Shown: positions 16,930 through 24,756 of the stretch, piece by piece
Numbering within the stretch: the stretch's first letter is position 1
Layout: each line of letters begins with the position of its first letter
DNA from: Roseburia_D yibonii
GTDB taxonomy: Bacteria > Bacillota > Clostridia > Lachnospirales > Lachnospiraceae
Length of the DNA stretch: 64,000 bases
Direction: 5' to 3'
NCBI RefSeq assembly: GCF_014297335.1
Contig: NZ_JACOQH010000005.1
Span: 124,001 to 188,000, forward strand
Made by a program: the position numbers and the translations under genes
Notes under the pieces: generated by a model
What the model was told of the DNA's origin: nothing
Seen by the model: the letters and a program-made list of their open reading frames with translations, nothing else
Databases searched by the model: none

Positions 16930-17516
16930 TGCTCCTCCGCCGTCTCCGCGCCCTGCACGCCGTTTGCCTTTTCATCCTCCACCTGATTCTTCATCTTGTC
17001 CGCCATATTGTCCGTCTCGATCGCTGCCATGATCTTATTGACATCCTCCGGCGAAAACAGATCGAGGATCTTCGCAATGTCCCCGATATTTTCCCGGTTA
17101 AAATAAAAACAGTAACCGTTTGAGAGCATGCCGGCATTTATCACATCTCCGCTGTCCATATTTCCAAGACACATCTTTTTGTTCTTCCTGTCAAAATTTA
17201 ATGTCACGCCGTTATAAGTAACGCTTCCGCCATTTTCCTCCGCGATCTCCGTGAGCCGTCCGAGGGACTTGCACTCGGAAAGCGCTTCATCCAGCTTCAT
17301 CTGCTGATAACGCCCGGGATCTTCCTTTTTCATCCGCTCAAGCATTTCCTGATATTCTTGCGCCAGCGCAAATTTTTCCTCAAAAGATGCCATATGGCTG
17401 GATGCCGTATACGCATCCCGTTTCTCACCTGACTGCACTGACGGATCGATCTTTACGTTTATGCGCGATACCGCGTCAACCGGCGCATATGCGCTGCTTA
17501 TCTTCTCTACTTTCAT
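16926..17516 (-). CDS. Uncharacterised soluble protein, 196 residues
   Basis: The product begins MKVEKISSAYAPVDAVSRIN, has a charged helical middle (EKFALAQEYQEMLERMKKED) and a beta-rich C-terminal part (VTYNGVTLNFDRKNKKMCLGN, FYFNRENIGDIAKILDLFSPEDVNKIMAAIE) with an acidic tail. No signal peptide or membrane segment. The ATG at 17516 has GGAGG 7 bases upstream; another ATG two codons earlier is too close to the site. The stop overlaps the stop of the MATE remnant on the other strand. Upstream lies repeat copy 1. I cannot name a function; flagellar association was considered but has no direct support. Confidence 0.7.
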   Translation of the reverse strand: MKVEKISSAYAPVDAVSRINVKIDPSVQSGEKRDAYTASSHMASFEEKFALAQEYQEMLERMKKEDPGRYQQMKLDEALSECKSLGRLTEIAEENGGSVTYNGVTLNFDRKNKKMCLGNMDSGDVINAGMLSNGYCFYFNRENIGDIAKILDLFSPEDVNKIMAAIETDNMADKMKNQVEDEKANGVQGAETAEEH

Positions 17517-17546
17517 AACCATGCCTCCTTTTTCCTCGTCGCCATT

Positions 17547-17678
17547 AAATAAAGTTTGCGCTTACCGCACACTTTCGCGCGCGAGCGGTATGTTCAACAT
17601 AAACTTCATCTCCGCGAGCTGCGCATCCCCGCGGAGCGTTTTTGAATCATAGGAAGGAATTTCCTATGATTCAAAAAA
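17547..17678 (-). repeat. 132-bp three-hairpin element, copy 1
   Basis: This stretch is nearly identical to 49240-49371 (about 80 consecutive identical bases in the centre). In minus-strand order it holds: six Ts shared with the ecfT terminator; a hairpin with 11-bp arms AATCATAGGAA and TTCCTATGATT (17645-17671); a hairpin with arms CTCCGCG and CGCGGAG (17610-17636); and a hairpin with 10-bp arms around GTAAG (17551-17575, one mismatch here). It ends about 15 bases before the ribosome binding site of the next gene. No transposase is present. Confidence 0.85.
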
Positions 17679-17709
17679 GGGAACACAGGCATCTGCCTTT
17701 TGTGTTCCC
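17673..17709 (-). terminator. Intrinsic terminator of the ECF transporter operon
   Basis: On the minus strand GGGAACACA pairs with TGTGTTCCC, with an inner GGCA/TGCC stem, followed by TTTTTT. It lies about 105 bases after the ecfT stop. Its U-tract is the first part of repeat copy 1. Confidence 0.85.
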
Positions 17710-17813
17710 TCCATGGACCGCCTGTTCTTTTTTCTCATATACCTGTTTATCGGCATATTTTGCCGGAAACTGAACCTGCGTCTCTTATATTTTATTTTTT
17801 CTTTCTATGTGTC

Positions 17814-18641
17814 CTACACAAACGGATTATAAAATCTGCTTCCGTCATGATAGGTAATGACAAGCGCTGCCGCTGCAAACAAAAGCACCGCGATCAATGT
17901 AAGGTAATCGTTCCGCTGTAATTTTCTTCCCATATACCAGGTGCGCTTTTTGTACTTTCCAAATCCACGCAGCTCCATTGCGTTGCTGACCGTGTCGATC
18001 CGTTCCACACTCGTGAAAATAAGCGGAAAGATGATCGCCGCCACACTCTTGATCCGCTGCGTGAGTTTCGCTTTTCCCGACATCTCGATCCCGCGCGCCT
18101 CCTGCGCGTTTTTGATCTTATGGAAATCATCCTGCACATCCGGGATGTAACGCAGCGCGATCGCGACTGCGTATCCGATGTTATAGCTGATCCCGATCCG
18201 GTTTAGCGACGCCGCGAACTCCGACGGATTGGTCGTCACCACAAAGATAAAGACCGCCGGAATGATCGTGAAATACTTTAAGATAATGTTAAGTTCATAA
18301 AAAAGCTGCTCTGCGGTAATTGCATAATTTCCTGCAAGCTGCACAAGCACATGCCTGGTTCCGTAGATCTTTACTCCCTGATCCGGCGCGAACAGAAAGA
18401 TCGCGAGCACATTCACGACCAGGAAAAATAAAATGACTTTAAAGATCGATCCGACCTGCTTCCACTCGGTTTTGGACGCCTTAAAAAACACAAAGCTGAG
18501 TACGAGCATGACCGCAAGCACTCTTGTATCATAGGTCAGCATACTGGTGATCGACCATGCGAGAAAGTAAACTAACTTTGTCACTCCGCAGAGTTCATCC
18601 ATCCAGGTATCTTTTTTCTCATAGGTTAAAAGTTTTGCCAT
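17814..18641 (-). CDS. ecfT: ECF transporter transmembrane component EcfT
   Basis: A 275-residue membrane protein with about six helices. It carries the two Ala-Arg-Gly coupling motifs of EcfT, AQEARGIE and AMELRGFG, in the cytoplasmic helices that touch the ATPases, separated by about 40 residues as usual. Its ATG overlaps the stop of the ATPase gene by one base (TAATG), so translation is coupled. Together with the S component and the fused ATPase it forms a complete vitamin-type uptake unit. Confidence 0.92.
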   Translation of the reverse strand: MAKLLTYEKKDTWMDELCGVTKLVYFLAWSITSMLTYDTRVLAVMLVLSFVFFKASKTEWKQVGSIFKVILFFLVVNVLAIFLFAPDQGVKIYGTRHVLVQLAGNYAITAEQLFYELNIILKYFTIIPAVFIFVVTTNPSEFAASLNRIGISYNIGYAVAIALRYIPDVQDDFHKIKNAQEARGIEMSGKAKLTQRIKSVAAIIFPLIFTSVERIDTVSNAMELRGFGKYKKRTWYMGRKLQRNDYLTLIAVLLFAAAALVITYHDGSRFYNPFV

Positions 18642-20341
18642 TACCGCACCGTCCTTTCATAGCTGATAAAACGTTCTACGAACTGAGACGGCGAAGAAAT
18701 GCCGCATTTTACTGCCATCTCATATAACGATGTCTGTTTTAAATATGCTTTCTCTGTGAGTTCTTCATCGGTCAGGATATTTGCGGGCGTATCGTCCGAA
18801 AGCAGTTTTCCGTCCGCCACAACGAGCGCGCGTCCGGTATATTCGAGCATCAGATGCATGTCGTGCGTGATCATGATGATCGTTGTTCCCTGCTCCTCGT
18901 TGATACGTTTCAGAAATTCCATGATCTCCGTGTAATGACGGTAATCCTGTCCCGCTGTCGGTTCATCCAGGATCAGGATCTCCGGCTTCATAACCAGAAT
19001 AGACGCGATCGTCACACGTTTTTTCTGTCCGAAGCTGAGCGCCGACACCGGCCAGTTGCGGAACGGATAGAGCCCGCAAATCTTTAAGGTCTCATGCACA
19101 CGTTCTTTGATCTCGTCCTCCGGCACGCCGCGCACGGCAAGCCCTAAGGCAACCTCATCAAAGATCATCGGTTTTGAGATCATCTGATTCGGGTTCTGCA
19201 TCACGATACCGATCTTTTCTCCTCGCTCCTTTATGGATAACGGTGAGATATCTTCTCCGTTTAATTCAATGCTTCCGCTCTCCGGAGTCAAAAATCCGCA
19301 GATCAGACCTGAAAGCGTGGTCTTTCCCGCCCCGTTTTTTCCAACGATGCTTAGCATTTCTCCTTTATTTACGGTAAAGCTGACATCCGAAAGGATCGGC
19401 TTTCCGGGCTGATAGGAAAAATTTAAGTGATCCACTTTTAAAACCGGTTTTTCTTCGGCTGCACGTTTTTTCGTCTCCGTTGTCTCAAACCACTCTTTTA
19501 CCTGCGTCTTATATGGCTCAAAATCCATCGTCTCCACATGGCTCGGACGGTATTCCTCTCTGATCGCACATCCCGCGTGTTTTAATGCCGTAATATAGAG
19601 CGGCTCCCGTATTCCCTGCTCTTTTAAGGTGTCTCCGCTTAAAAGCGCATCCGGTTTCATGTCCGCGACGATCCTTCCGTCGCCGATCACGACAATACGA
19701 TCCACATCTTTATATAACGCATCCTCCAGACGGTGTTCAATAATGAGGATCGTCTTATTCTTTTCTTTCTGGATCCGGTCAATGAGTCCGATCGCTTTTT
19801 TTCCGGTCGCCGGATCAAGGTTGGCAAGCGGCTCATCAAACAAAAGAATATCCACATCGTCGATCATGACACCTGCCATGGAAACCCGCTGTTTCTGTCC
19901 GCCGGAAAGTTCCGACGGCGCATGCGAAAGAAGCGGTCTTACCTCTACGGTATCCGCCACCTCGTTCACACGGCGAAACATCTCCTGCTGCTCCATCCTG
20001 TCGTTTTCCAGTACAAACGCGATATCTTCCGCTACCGTCAGTCCGATAAACTGGCCATCGGTATCCTGAAGTACGGTACCGACCATCTTGGAAAGTCCGA
20101 AGATCCCAAGTTTCTTCGGATCCTTTCCACCGATCTTTAGCGTACCTGTACTTTCGCCCGGATAAGAGAACGGGATCAGCCCGTTGATGCAGTCCGCAAG
20201 TGTTGATTTCCCGGAGCCGGACGGCCCGACGATCAGCACCTTTTCCCCGGGATAGATCTTTAGATCGATGTCAAAAAGGGTTGGATTTACCTGGGAGCGG
20301 TATTTAAATGTAAATTTTTCAAATTCAATAATAGGTTCCAT
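18641..20341 (-). CDS. ECF transporter ATPase, two fused ABC domains
   Basis: A 566-residue protein with two complete ABC ATPase domains, equivalent to EcfA and EcfA' in one chain. Domain 1: Walker A GPSGSGKST (about 39-47), signature LSGGQKQR, Walker B ILLFDEPLANLD. Domain 2 from about residue 300: Walker A GKNGAGKTT, signature ALSFGQKKR (Phe in place of the second Gly), Walker B ILILDEPTAGQD. A linker of about 50 residues joins them. It energises uptake by ATP hydrolysis. It lies between the S gene (29 bases upstream) and ecfT (overlapping). Confidence 0.92.
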   Translation of the reverse strand: MEPIIEFEKFTFKYRSQVNPTLFDIDLKIYPGEKVLIVGPSGSGKSTLADCINGLIPFSYPGESTGTLKIGGKDPKKLGIFGLSKMVGTVLQDTDGQFIGLTVAEDIAFVLENDRMEQQEMFRRVNEVADTVEVRPLLSHAPSELSGGQKQRVSMAGVMIDDVDILLFDEPLANLDPATGKKAIGLIDRIQKEKNKTILIIEHRLEDALYKDVDRIVVIGDGRIVADMKPDALLSGDTLKEQGIREPLYITALKHAGCAIREEYRPSHVETMDFEPYKTQVKEWFETTETKKRAAEEKPVLKVDHLNFSYQPGKPILSDVSFTVNKGEMLSIVGKNGAGKTTLSGLICGFLTPESGSIELNGEDISPLSIKERGEKIGIVMQNPNQMISKPMIFDEVALGLAVRGVPEDEIKERVHETLKICGLYPFRNWPVSALSFGQKKRVTIASILVMKPEILILDEPTAGQDYRHYTEIMEFLKRINEEQGTTIIMITHDMHLMLEYTGRALVVADGKLLSDDTPANILTDEELTEKAYLKQTSLYEMAVKCGISSPSQFVERFISYERTVR

Positions 20342-20370
20342 AACAAGTGTCTGTCCTTTTGTACTTCTTT

Positions 20371-20922
20371 TTAATCTTCCTTATCAAGACTGGAGGACTT
20401 TGCTCCGATCTTTGTGTAACCAACCCCGAGCAGACTGCCAAGGATGGCGATGATGATCACATTTCCGATAAATGCGAAAATCCCCTGTACAAATACTTTT
20501 TTTGCCGGTTCCGCATAGATCAGGATATCAAGTACCGGTGCAACAACGATCCAGGCGATCGCGTTTGCGATCACCTGTACCGCATTAAATAACGCAATGT
20601 TCTTTCCGTGGAAACCGCCTTCTTTGATCTGGTATTTCTTTACGAAAAGACCTACCAGGATACCGAAGATCGCATCCGGGAATACCCAGCTCCACCATAC
20701 TCCGCCGTAAAACAGCGCGTCACCCAACGCATGACCCAGAAGGCCAATGATGCCGCCTACAACCGGTCCGAACACAGCCGCCAAGAATGCGAGCACTGCC
20801 GCTCTCGGCTGTAATGAGGTATTCGGGATAACTCCGAGCGGGATCTGCACTTCTGTCAGTACGACAAAGAGCGCGGTTCCGATACCTGTCGCTACAACTT
20901 CTTTAATTCCAAACTTCTTCAT
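20371..20922 (-). CDS. ECF transporter S component (UPF0397-like)
   Basis: A 183-residue membrane protein with about six helices that binds the substrate. The start MKKFGIKEVVATGIGTALF and the motifs IPNTSLQPRAAVLAFLAAVFGPVVG and GHALGDALFYGGVWWSWV fit the UPF0397 / PF07155 group, which databases often label riboflavin-type; the true substrate of this group is not certain and I see no riboswitch that would name it. AAAGGAGG precedes the ATG at 20922, chosen over a longer frame. First gene of the S-A-T operon. Confidence 0.88.
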   Translation of the reverse strand: MKKFGIKEVVATGIGTALFVVLTEVQIPLGVIPNTSLQPRAAVLAFLAAVFGPVVGGIIGLLGHALGDALFYGGVWWSWVFPDAIFGILVGLFVKKYQIKEGGFHGKNIALFNAVQVIANAIAWIVVAPVLDILIYAEPAKKVFVQGIFAFIGNVIIIAILGSLLGVGYTKIGAKSSSLDKED

Positions 20923-20964
20923 AACGAATCCTCCTTTGTATGAATGTTTCAGTTTCAGCAACTT

Positions 20965-20993
20965 ATTATTAAATATAATTGGGGGATTGTCAA
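20965..20993 (-). promoter_or_regulatory. Promoter of the ECF transporter operon
   Basis: Minus-strand TTGACA and AATAAT are 17 bases apart. The -35 lies inside the loop and arm of the terminator of the gene upstream, so the two signals share sequence. Confidence 0.7.
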
Positions 20994-21006
20994 GAACAAT
21001 CCCCCA
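20975..21006 (-). terminator. Intrinsic terminator of the amino-acid ABC operon
   Basis: Minus-strand GGGGGATTG and CAATCCCCC form a 9-bp stem followed by the AT-rich AATTATATTT. It begins 9 bases after the stop of the ATPase gene. Confidence 0.8.
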
Positions 21007-21015
21007 GGTTTGCAT

Positions 21016-21759
21016 TTATAACACTTTGGAAAGGAAATCACACAGTCTCGGATTCTTCGGATTTCCAAAAAATTCTTCCGGTGTGTTTTCTTCCCTGATA
21101 TTTCCTTCATTGATGAACATCACGCGCGTTGCGACCTCTTTCGCGAATCCCATCTCGTGTGTTACCACGACCATGGTCATGCCGTCCGCCGCCAGTTCAC
21201 GCATCAGTCCCAATACTTCACCGACCATCTCCGGGTCAAGCGCCGAGGTCGGCTCGTCAAACAACATGACATCCGGGTTCATCGCAAGCGATCTCGCGAT
21301 CGCGATACGCTGCTTCTGCCCGCCGGATAACATGGACGGATAGCTGTCCGCCTTCTCCGGCAGTCCGACGCGCTCTAAAAGTTCCATTGCCTTTTTGTCC
21401 GCTTCTTCTTTTGTCATCAGACCAAGCTTCACCGGTGCCAGTGTGATGTTGTCTTTGATCGTATGGTTCGGGAACAGGTTGAACTGCTGAAACACCATTC
21501 CGATCTTCTGTCTTACTTTATTGATATCCACGCTCTTGTCCGTCAGATCGATCCCTTCAAACAGGATCTGTCCGGAGGTCGGCATCTCAAGCAGGTTTAA
21601 TGATCTGAGAAACGTTGACTTTCCGCAGCCGGACGGCCCGATGATCGCAACGACCTCTCCCTGACAGATATCCGTAGTGATCCCGTCTAAAACCGTATGA
21701 TCCCCGAACTTCTTCGTCAGATTTTTTACTTCGATCAGTTTTTTTCCATTATCGCTCAC
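21016..21759 (-). CDS. Polar amino acid ABC transporter ATP-binding protein
   Basis: A 247-residue GlnQ/HisP-type ATPase: Walker A GPSGCGKST, Q-loop QQFNLFPNHT, signature LSGGQKQR, Walker B VMLFDEPTSALDPE and the switch His in VVTHEMGFA. Its start overlaps the permease gene by 11 bases. It forms one uptake system with the permease and the permuted binding protein upstream. Confidence 0.95.
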   Translation of the reverse strand: MSDNGKKLIEVKNLTKKFGDHTVLDGITTDICQGEVVAIIGPSGCGKSTFLRSLNLLEMPTSGQILFEGIDLTDKSVDINKVRQKIGMVFQQFNLFPNHTIKDNITLAPVKLGLMTKEEADKKAMELLERVGLPEKADSYPSMLSGGQKQRIAIARSLAMNPDVMLFDEPTSALDPEMVGEVLGLMRELAADGMTMVVVTHEMGFAKEVATRVMFINEGNIREENTPEEFFGNPKNPRLCDFLSKVL

Positions 21760-22435
21760 TGCTTCTCAGTCTCCCTTCCAGCTTATGTACGCCCGCCGTC
21801 AGAATCATGACGATCACAAGGTAGATCGCCGCACAGCCGAGCAGCGGCATCATCGGCTCATAGGTCTGGCTTCTGATGATATCCGCACCCTTTGTCAGAT
21901 CCATCATGCCGATATAACCGCTGACGGAAGTTTCCTTTAACAGCGTGATCAGTTCGTTTGCCAGTGCCGGAAGCACGTTTTTGAATGCCTGCGGCAGAAT
22001 GATCATCTGCATGGTCTGGCGGTAATTCAGGCCGAGACTGCGTCCCGCCTCAAACTGTCCCTCGTCGATCGACATGATACCGGAACGGACGATCTCTGCC
22101 ACATACGCTGCGGAGTTCAAACCGAACGCAATGACCGCGACAAGGATCTTGTTATTGACCGCGACAAGAATGACATAATACATGATCATGACCTGCACAA
22201 CGGTAGGCGTACCACGCCATACCGTCAGATAAACTTTGCAGATAAAGTTCAGTACATTCAGGCCGCCGTGCTTTTCATGGGTAGAACGTACGACTGCTAC
22301 CAGAAATCCCAAAACAATTCCGATCATAAGGGCAAACACCGTGATGATGATGGTGTTTCCAAGACCCTTCAGCAGATACATATACCTTGTATTTTCTATA
22401 AAATTCTGAGTAAATTTCTGTACAAAAGTACTCAC
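21749..22435 (-). CDS. Polar amino acid ABC transporter permease
   Basis: A 228-residue HisM/GlnP-type permease with about five helices. The family blocks are present: TVWRGTPTVVQVMIMYYV, NSAAYVAEIVRSGI, and the EAA loop EAGRSLGLNYRQTMQMIILPQAFKNVLPALANELI that contacts the ATPase. It follows the binding protein gene after 20 bases. Confidence 0.95.
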   Translation of the reverse strand: MSTFVQKFTQNFIENTRYMYLLKGLGNTIIITVFALMIGIVLGFLVAVVRSTHEKHGGLNVLNFICKVYLTVWRGTPTVVQVMIMYYVILVAVNNKILVAVIAFGLNSAAYVAEIVRSGIMSIDEGQFEAGRSLGLNYRQTMQMIILPQAFKNVLPALANELITLLKETSVSGYIGMMDLTKGADIIRSQTYEPMMPLLGCAAIYLVIVMILTAGVHKLEGRLRSSER

Positions 22436-22455
22436 GTTCCATCCTCCTTTTATTC

Positions 22456-23262
22456 TTAGTTACCGCGAACGATGATCACCTGACGCGCAGTCGCATAAGT
22501 ATCCGTAAAATCAATGTTCTTTAAACGGTCTTCTGTCACTGTCATACCTGCTGCGCCGAAATCAGCTTTTCCGCTGGAAACCGCTGTGATGATAGAGTCA
22601 AATTCCATATCATCGATCTCAAGGTCATAACCTAATTTATCGCAGATCGCTCTTGCCATATCCGCATCGATTCCTGTGATCTTGTCTCCGTCATAGTATT
22701 CATACGGCTCGAATGCAGCGTTGGTCGCCATTTTTAAAGTTCCCTTGGAATGGTCTGCGTCTGCCGGGGACTCATACGGTGTTTTTCCCTTTGTGTCATC
22801 ACCGATGTAGTTGTTTACGATATCATCAAGTGTTCCGTCTGCTTTCAGCTCTTCGATGGCTCCGTTAAATGCCTCGGTAAGATCGGATCTGTCTTTTGAA
22901 ATACAGATCGCGTATTCTTCATCCGCGAACGCGTCATCCAAGATCTTTAAGTCGCTGTTTTTTTCAACGAAAGCCTTTGCCGGCTGTTCATCGATGATCA
23001 CGCAGTCCACTTTTCCCTGCTTTAACGCCTGAACCGCATCGGTTCCCTTGTTGTAACGCTCGATCGTGGTACCCGCGTCATCGCCTTCGTAATCAGATGC
23101 ATAAATATCACCTGTGGTTCCGAGCTGGACACCGATCTTTTTTCCTTCCAGATCATCCACGGAATTTACAGTGTTCTTCGGGACAGAATTTCCACATCCT
23201 GCCATTGCTATTGTCATTGCAGCCGCAAGAGAGATTGCGGCGATCTTTTTCATCTTCTTCAT
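22456..23262 (-). CDS. Amino acid ABC transporter substrate-binding lipoprotein, circularly permuted
   Basis: A 268-residue lipoprotein: signal peptide and lipobox AMAGC with Cys23, then a family-3 solute-binding domain in an unusual order. Residues 34-154 (SVDDLEGKKIGVQLGTTGD to GTLDDIVNNYIG) match what is normally the second, C-terminal half. A linker of about 20 residues (155-174, rich in Pro, Asp, Lys) follows. Residues 175-268 (TLKMATNAAFEPYEYYDGD, AAGMTVTEDR with the carboxylate-binding Arg, to QVIIVRGN) match what is normally the first half. In GlnH and relatives the order is the reverse. All expected segments are present once. Binding fold should be intact. Neighbours are the matching permease and ATPase. 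Confidence 0.93.
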   Translation of the reverse strand: MKKMKKIAAISLAAAMTIAMAGCGNSVPKNTVNSVDDLEGKKIGVQLGTTGDIYASDYEGDDAGTTIERYNKGTDAVQALKQGKVDCVIIDEQPAKAFVEKNSDLKILDDAFADEEYAICISKDRSDLTEAFNGAIEELKADGTLDDIVNNYIGDDTKGKTPYESPADADHSKGTLKMATNAAFEPYEYYDGDKITGIDADMARAICDKLGYDLEIDDMEFDSIITAVSSGKADFGAAGMTVTEDRLKNIDFTDTYATARQVIIVRGN

Positions 23263-23293
23263 AATGAATCACTCCTCTTTGTTATTTTTCACC

Positions 23294-23307
23294 TGCATAT
23301 TTATGCA
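23294..23307. promoter_or_regulatory. ArgR-like palindrome in the ABC operon leader
   Basis: The palindrome TGCATA-TT-TATGCA lies between the -10 and the start codon. The pattern resembles ARG boxes of some Gram-positives, but no regulator is seen in this window. Confidence 0.4.
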
Positions 23308-23317
23308 ACATGCACTT

Positions 23318-23345
23318 ATTATATCAGCTTTTCGGCAAAAAACAA
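23318..23345 (-). promoter_or_regulatory. Promoter of the amino-acid ABC operon
   Basis: Minus-strand TTGTTT and TATAAT are 16 bases apart, with the -10 about 56 bases before the start codon. Confidence 0.7.
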
Positions 23346-23360
23346 GTAGATTCGTCATCC

Positions 23361-24743
23361 TTATTTTTTCTCCGGTTCCGGGTTGATCCCGATGCCACGG
23401 CTGATATCGCCTCTGACATCATCCCCGAAATGATAATCATTTCCCGGAAGGATCGCGTTTAAAACGATTCCCGCGATCGCTGCGATCGCAAGACCGGTCA
23501 GTGTAATGGAAGTTCCAACTACGGTAAAGGTAAGTCCGTCACCAAAGCCAAGTCCGCATACCAGGATGACTGCCGCGATGACAAGGTTTCTGGATTTGGT
23601 AAAATCCACATGATTTTCCACCACATTCCGCACACCGATCGCCGAGATCATTCCATAGAGCATAAAGCTGACACCGCCGATGATCGCGGATGGCATGGAA
23701 CCGATGATCTCCGCCATTTTCGGAATAAAGCTCAAAATAACCGCAAAGCATGCCGCGATCCGGATGACACGCGGATCATGCACATGGCTGAGTTCCAGTA
23801 CCCCGGTATTTTCGCCGTATGTGGTATTGGCAGGTCCGCCGACCAGTGCGGAAAGCGCCGTTGCAAGTCCGTCTCCGATCAGGGTACGGTGCAGTCCCGG
23901 ATCCGCGATAAAGTTCTCGCCGACGGTCGCTGAGATTGCGGACATATCTCCGATGTGCTCCATCATGGTCGCAAGCGCGATCGGCGCCATGACAAGGATC
24001 GCCGTGATATCGAATTTGCAGATCTGGAATGGCGGGATTCCCACCCATGCCGCAGATACTACGTTGGAAAAATCAAGGATCGCGGAGCCATCCGGGTTTG
24101 TCATGCCGCAGGCATTTAAGAGCACTGCCGCCGCATAGGAGATCACAACTCCCATCAGGATCGGGATGATCTTAAACATTCCTTTTCCCCAGATGTTAAA
24201 GATAATGATCGTGGCAAGCGCGATGACCGCGAGCAGCCAGTTCGTGGATGCATTGCTTACTGCGGACGGCGCAAGGCTCAGTCCGATACAGATGATGATC
24301 GGGCCTGTCACGACCGGCGGAAGGAAATGCATGACACGCTTTACGCCGACAACTTTGATCACAAGTGCCAGGATCAGATAGAGCAGTCCCGCAACAACGA
24401 TACCGCCGCAGGCATACGGAAGTTTCTCTCCCATTGTCATATCCGCAAATTTTCCGGTATCCAGATTTGCCACCGTTGAAAATCCTCCGAGGAAAGCGAA
24501 GGAGGATCCAAGGAAAGCCGGCACTTTCAGTTTGGAACAAAGATGGAAGAACAGCGTTCCAAGTCCCGCGCAGATCAGCGTCACCTGGATCGAAAGCCCC
24601 TCTCCGTTAAAGTAGTTATTGACCAGGATCGGCACCAGGATCGTAGCTCCGAACATGGCAAACATGTGCTGCAGTCCGAGCAGCAGCATCTTTGGCACAC
24701 CAAGACTTCTCGCGTCTTTTATCGCCTGTGTATTCTCGTTCAT
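23361..24743 (-). CDS. Uracil/xanthine permease (NCS2 family)
   Basis: A 460-residue carrier with about 14 helices. The start GVPKMLLLGLQHMFAMFGATILVP and the motifs PPVVTGPIIICIGLSLA, MMEHIGDM (substrate Glu) and GGPANTTYGENTGVL are those of UraA-type uracil:proton symporters. It follows mrp after 13 bases with AAAGGAGA before the ATG, so it shares the mtnA-mrp transcript. Uracil is the most likely substrate, xanthine not excluded. Confidence 0.9.
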   Translation of the reverse strand: MNENTQAIKDARSLGVPKMLLLGLQHMFAMFGATILVPILVNNYFNGEGLSIQVTLICAGLGTLFFHLCSKLKVPAFLGSSFAFLGGFSTVANLDTGKFADMTMGEKLPYACGGIVVAGLLYLILALVIKVVGVKRVMHFLPPVVTGPIIICIGLSLAPSAVSNASTNWLLAVIALATIIIFNIWGKGMFKIIPILMGVVISYAAAVLLNACGMTNPDGSAILDFSNVVSAAWVGIPPFQICKFDITAILVMAPIALATMMEHIGDMSAISATVGENFIADPGLHRTLIGDGLATALSALVGGPANTTYGENTGVLELSHVHDPRVIRIAACFAVILSFIPKMAEIIGSMPSAIIGGVSFMLYGMISAIGVRNVVENHVDFTKSRNLVIAAVILVCGLGFGDGLTFTVVGTSITLTGLAIAAIAGIVLNAILPGNDYHFGDDVRGDISRGIGINPEPEKK

Positions 24744-24756
24744 AAAAAATTCTCCT

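Noticed and set aside
17747..17754. GCCGATAA on the minus strand, a full match to the sigma-28 -10, upstream of the gene at 16926-17516
   Set aside because: The strong terminator at 17673-17709 lies between it and the gene, and no -35 is present, so a transcript from here would be cut off.
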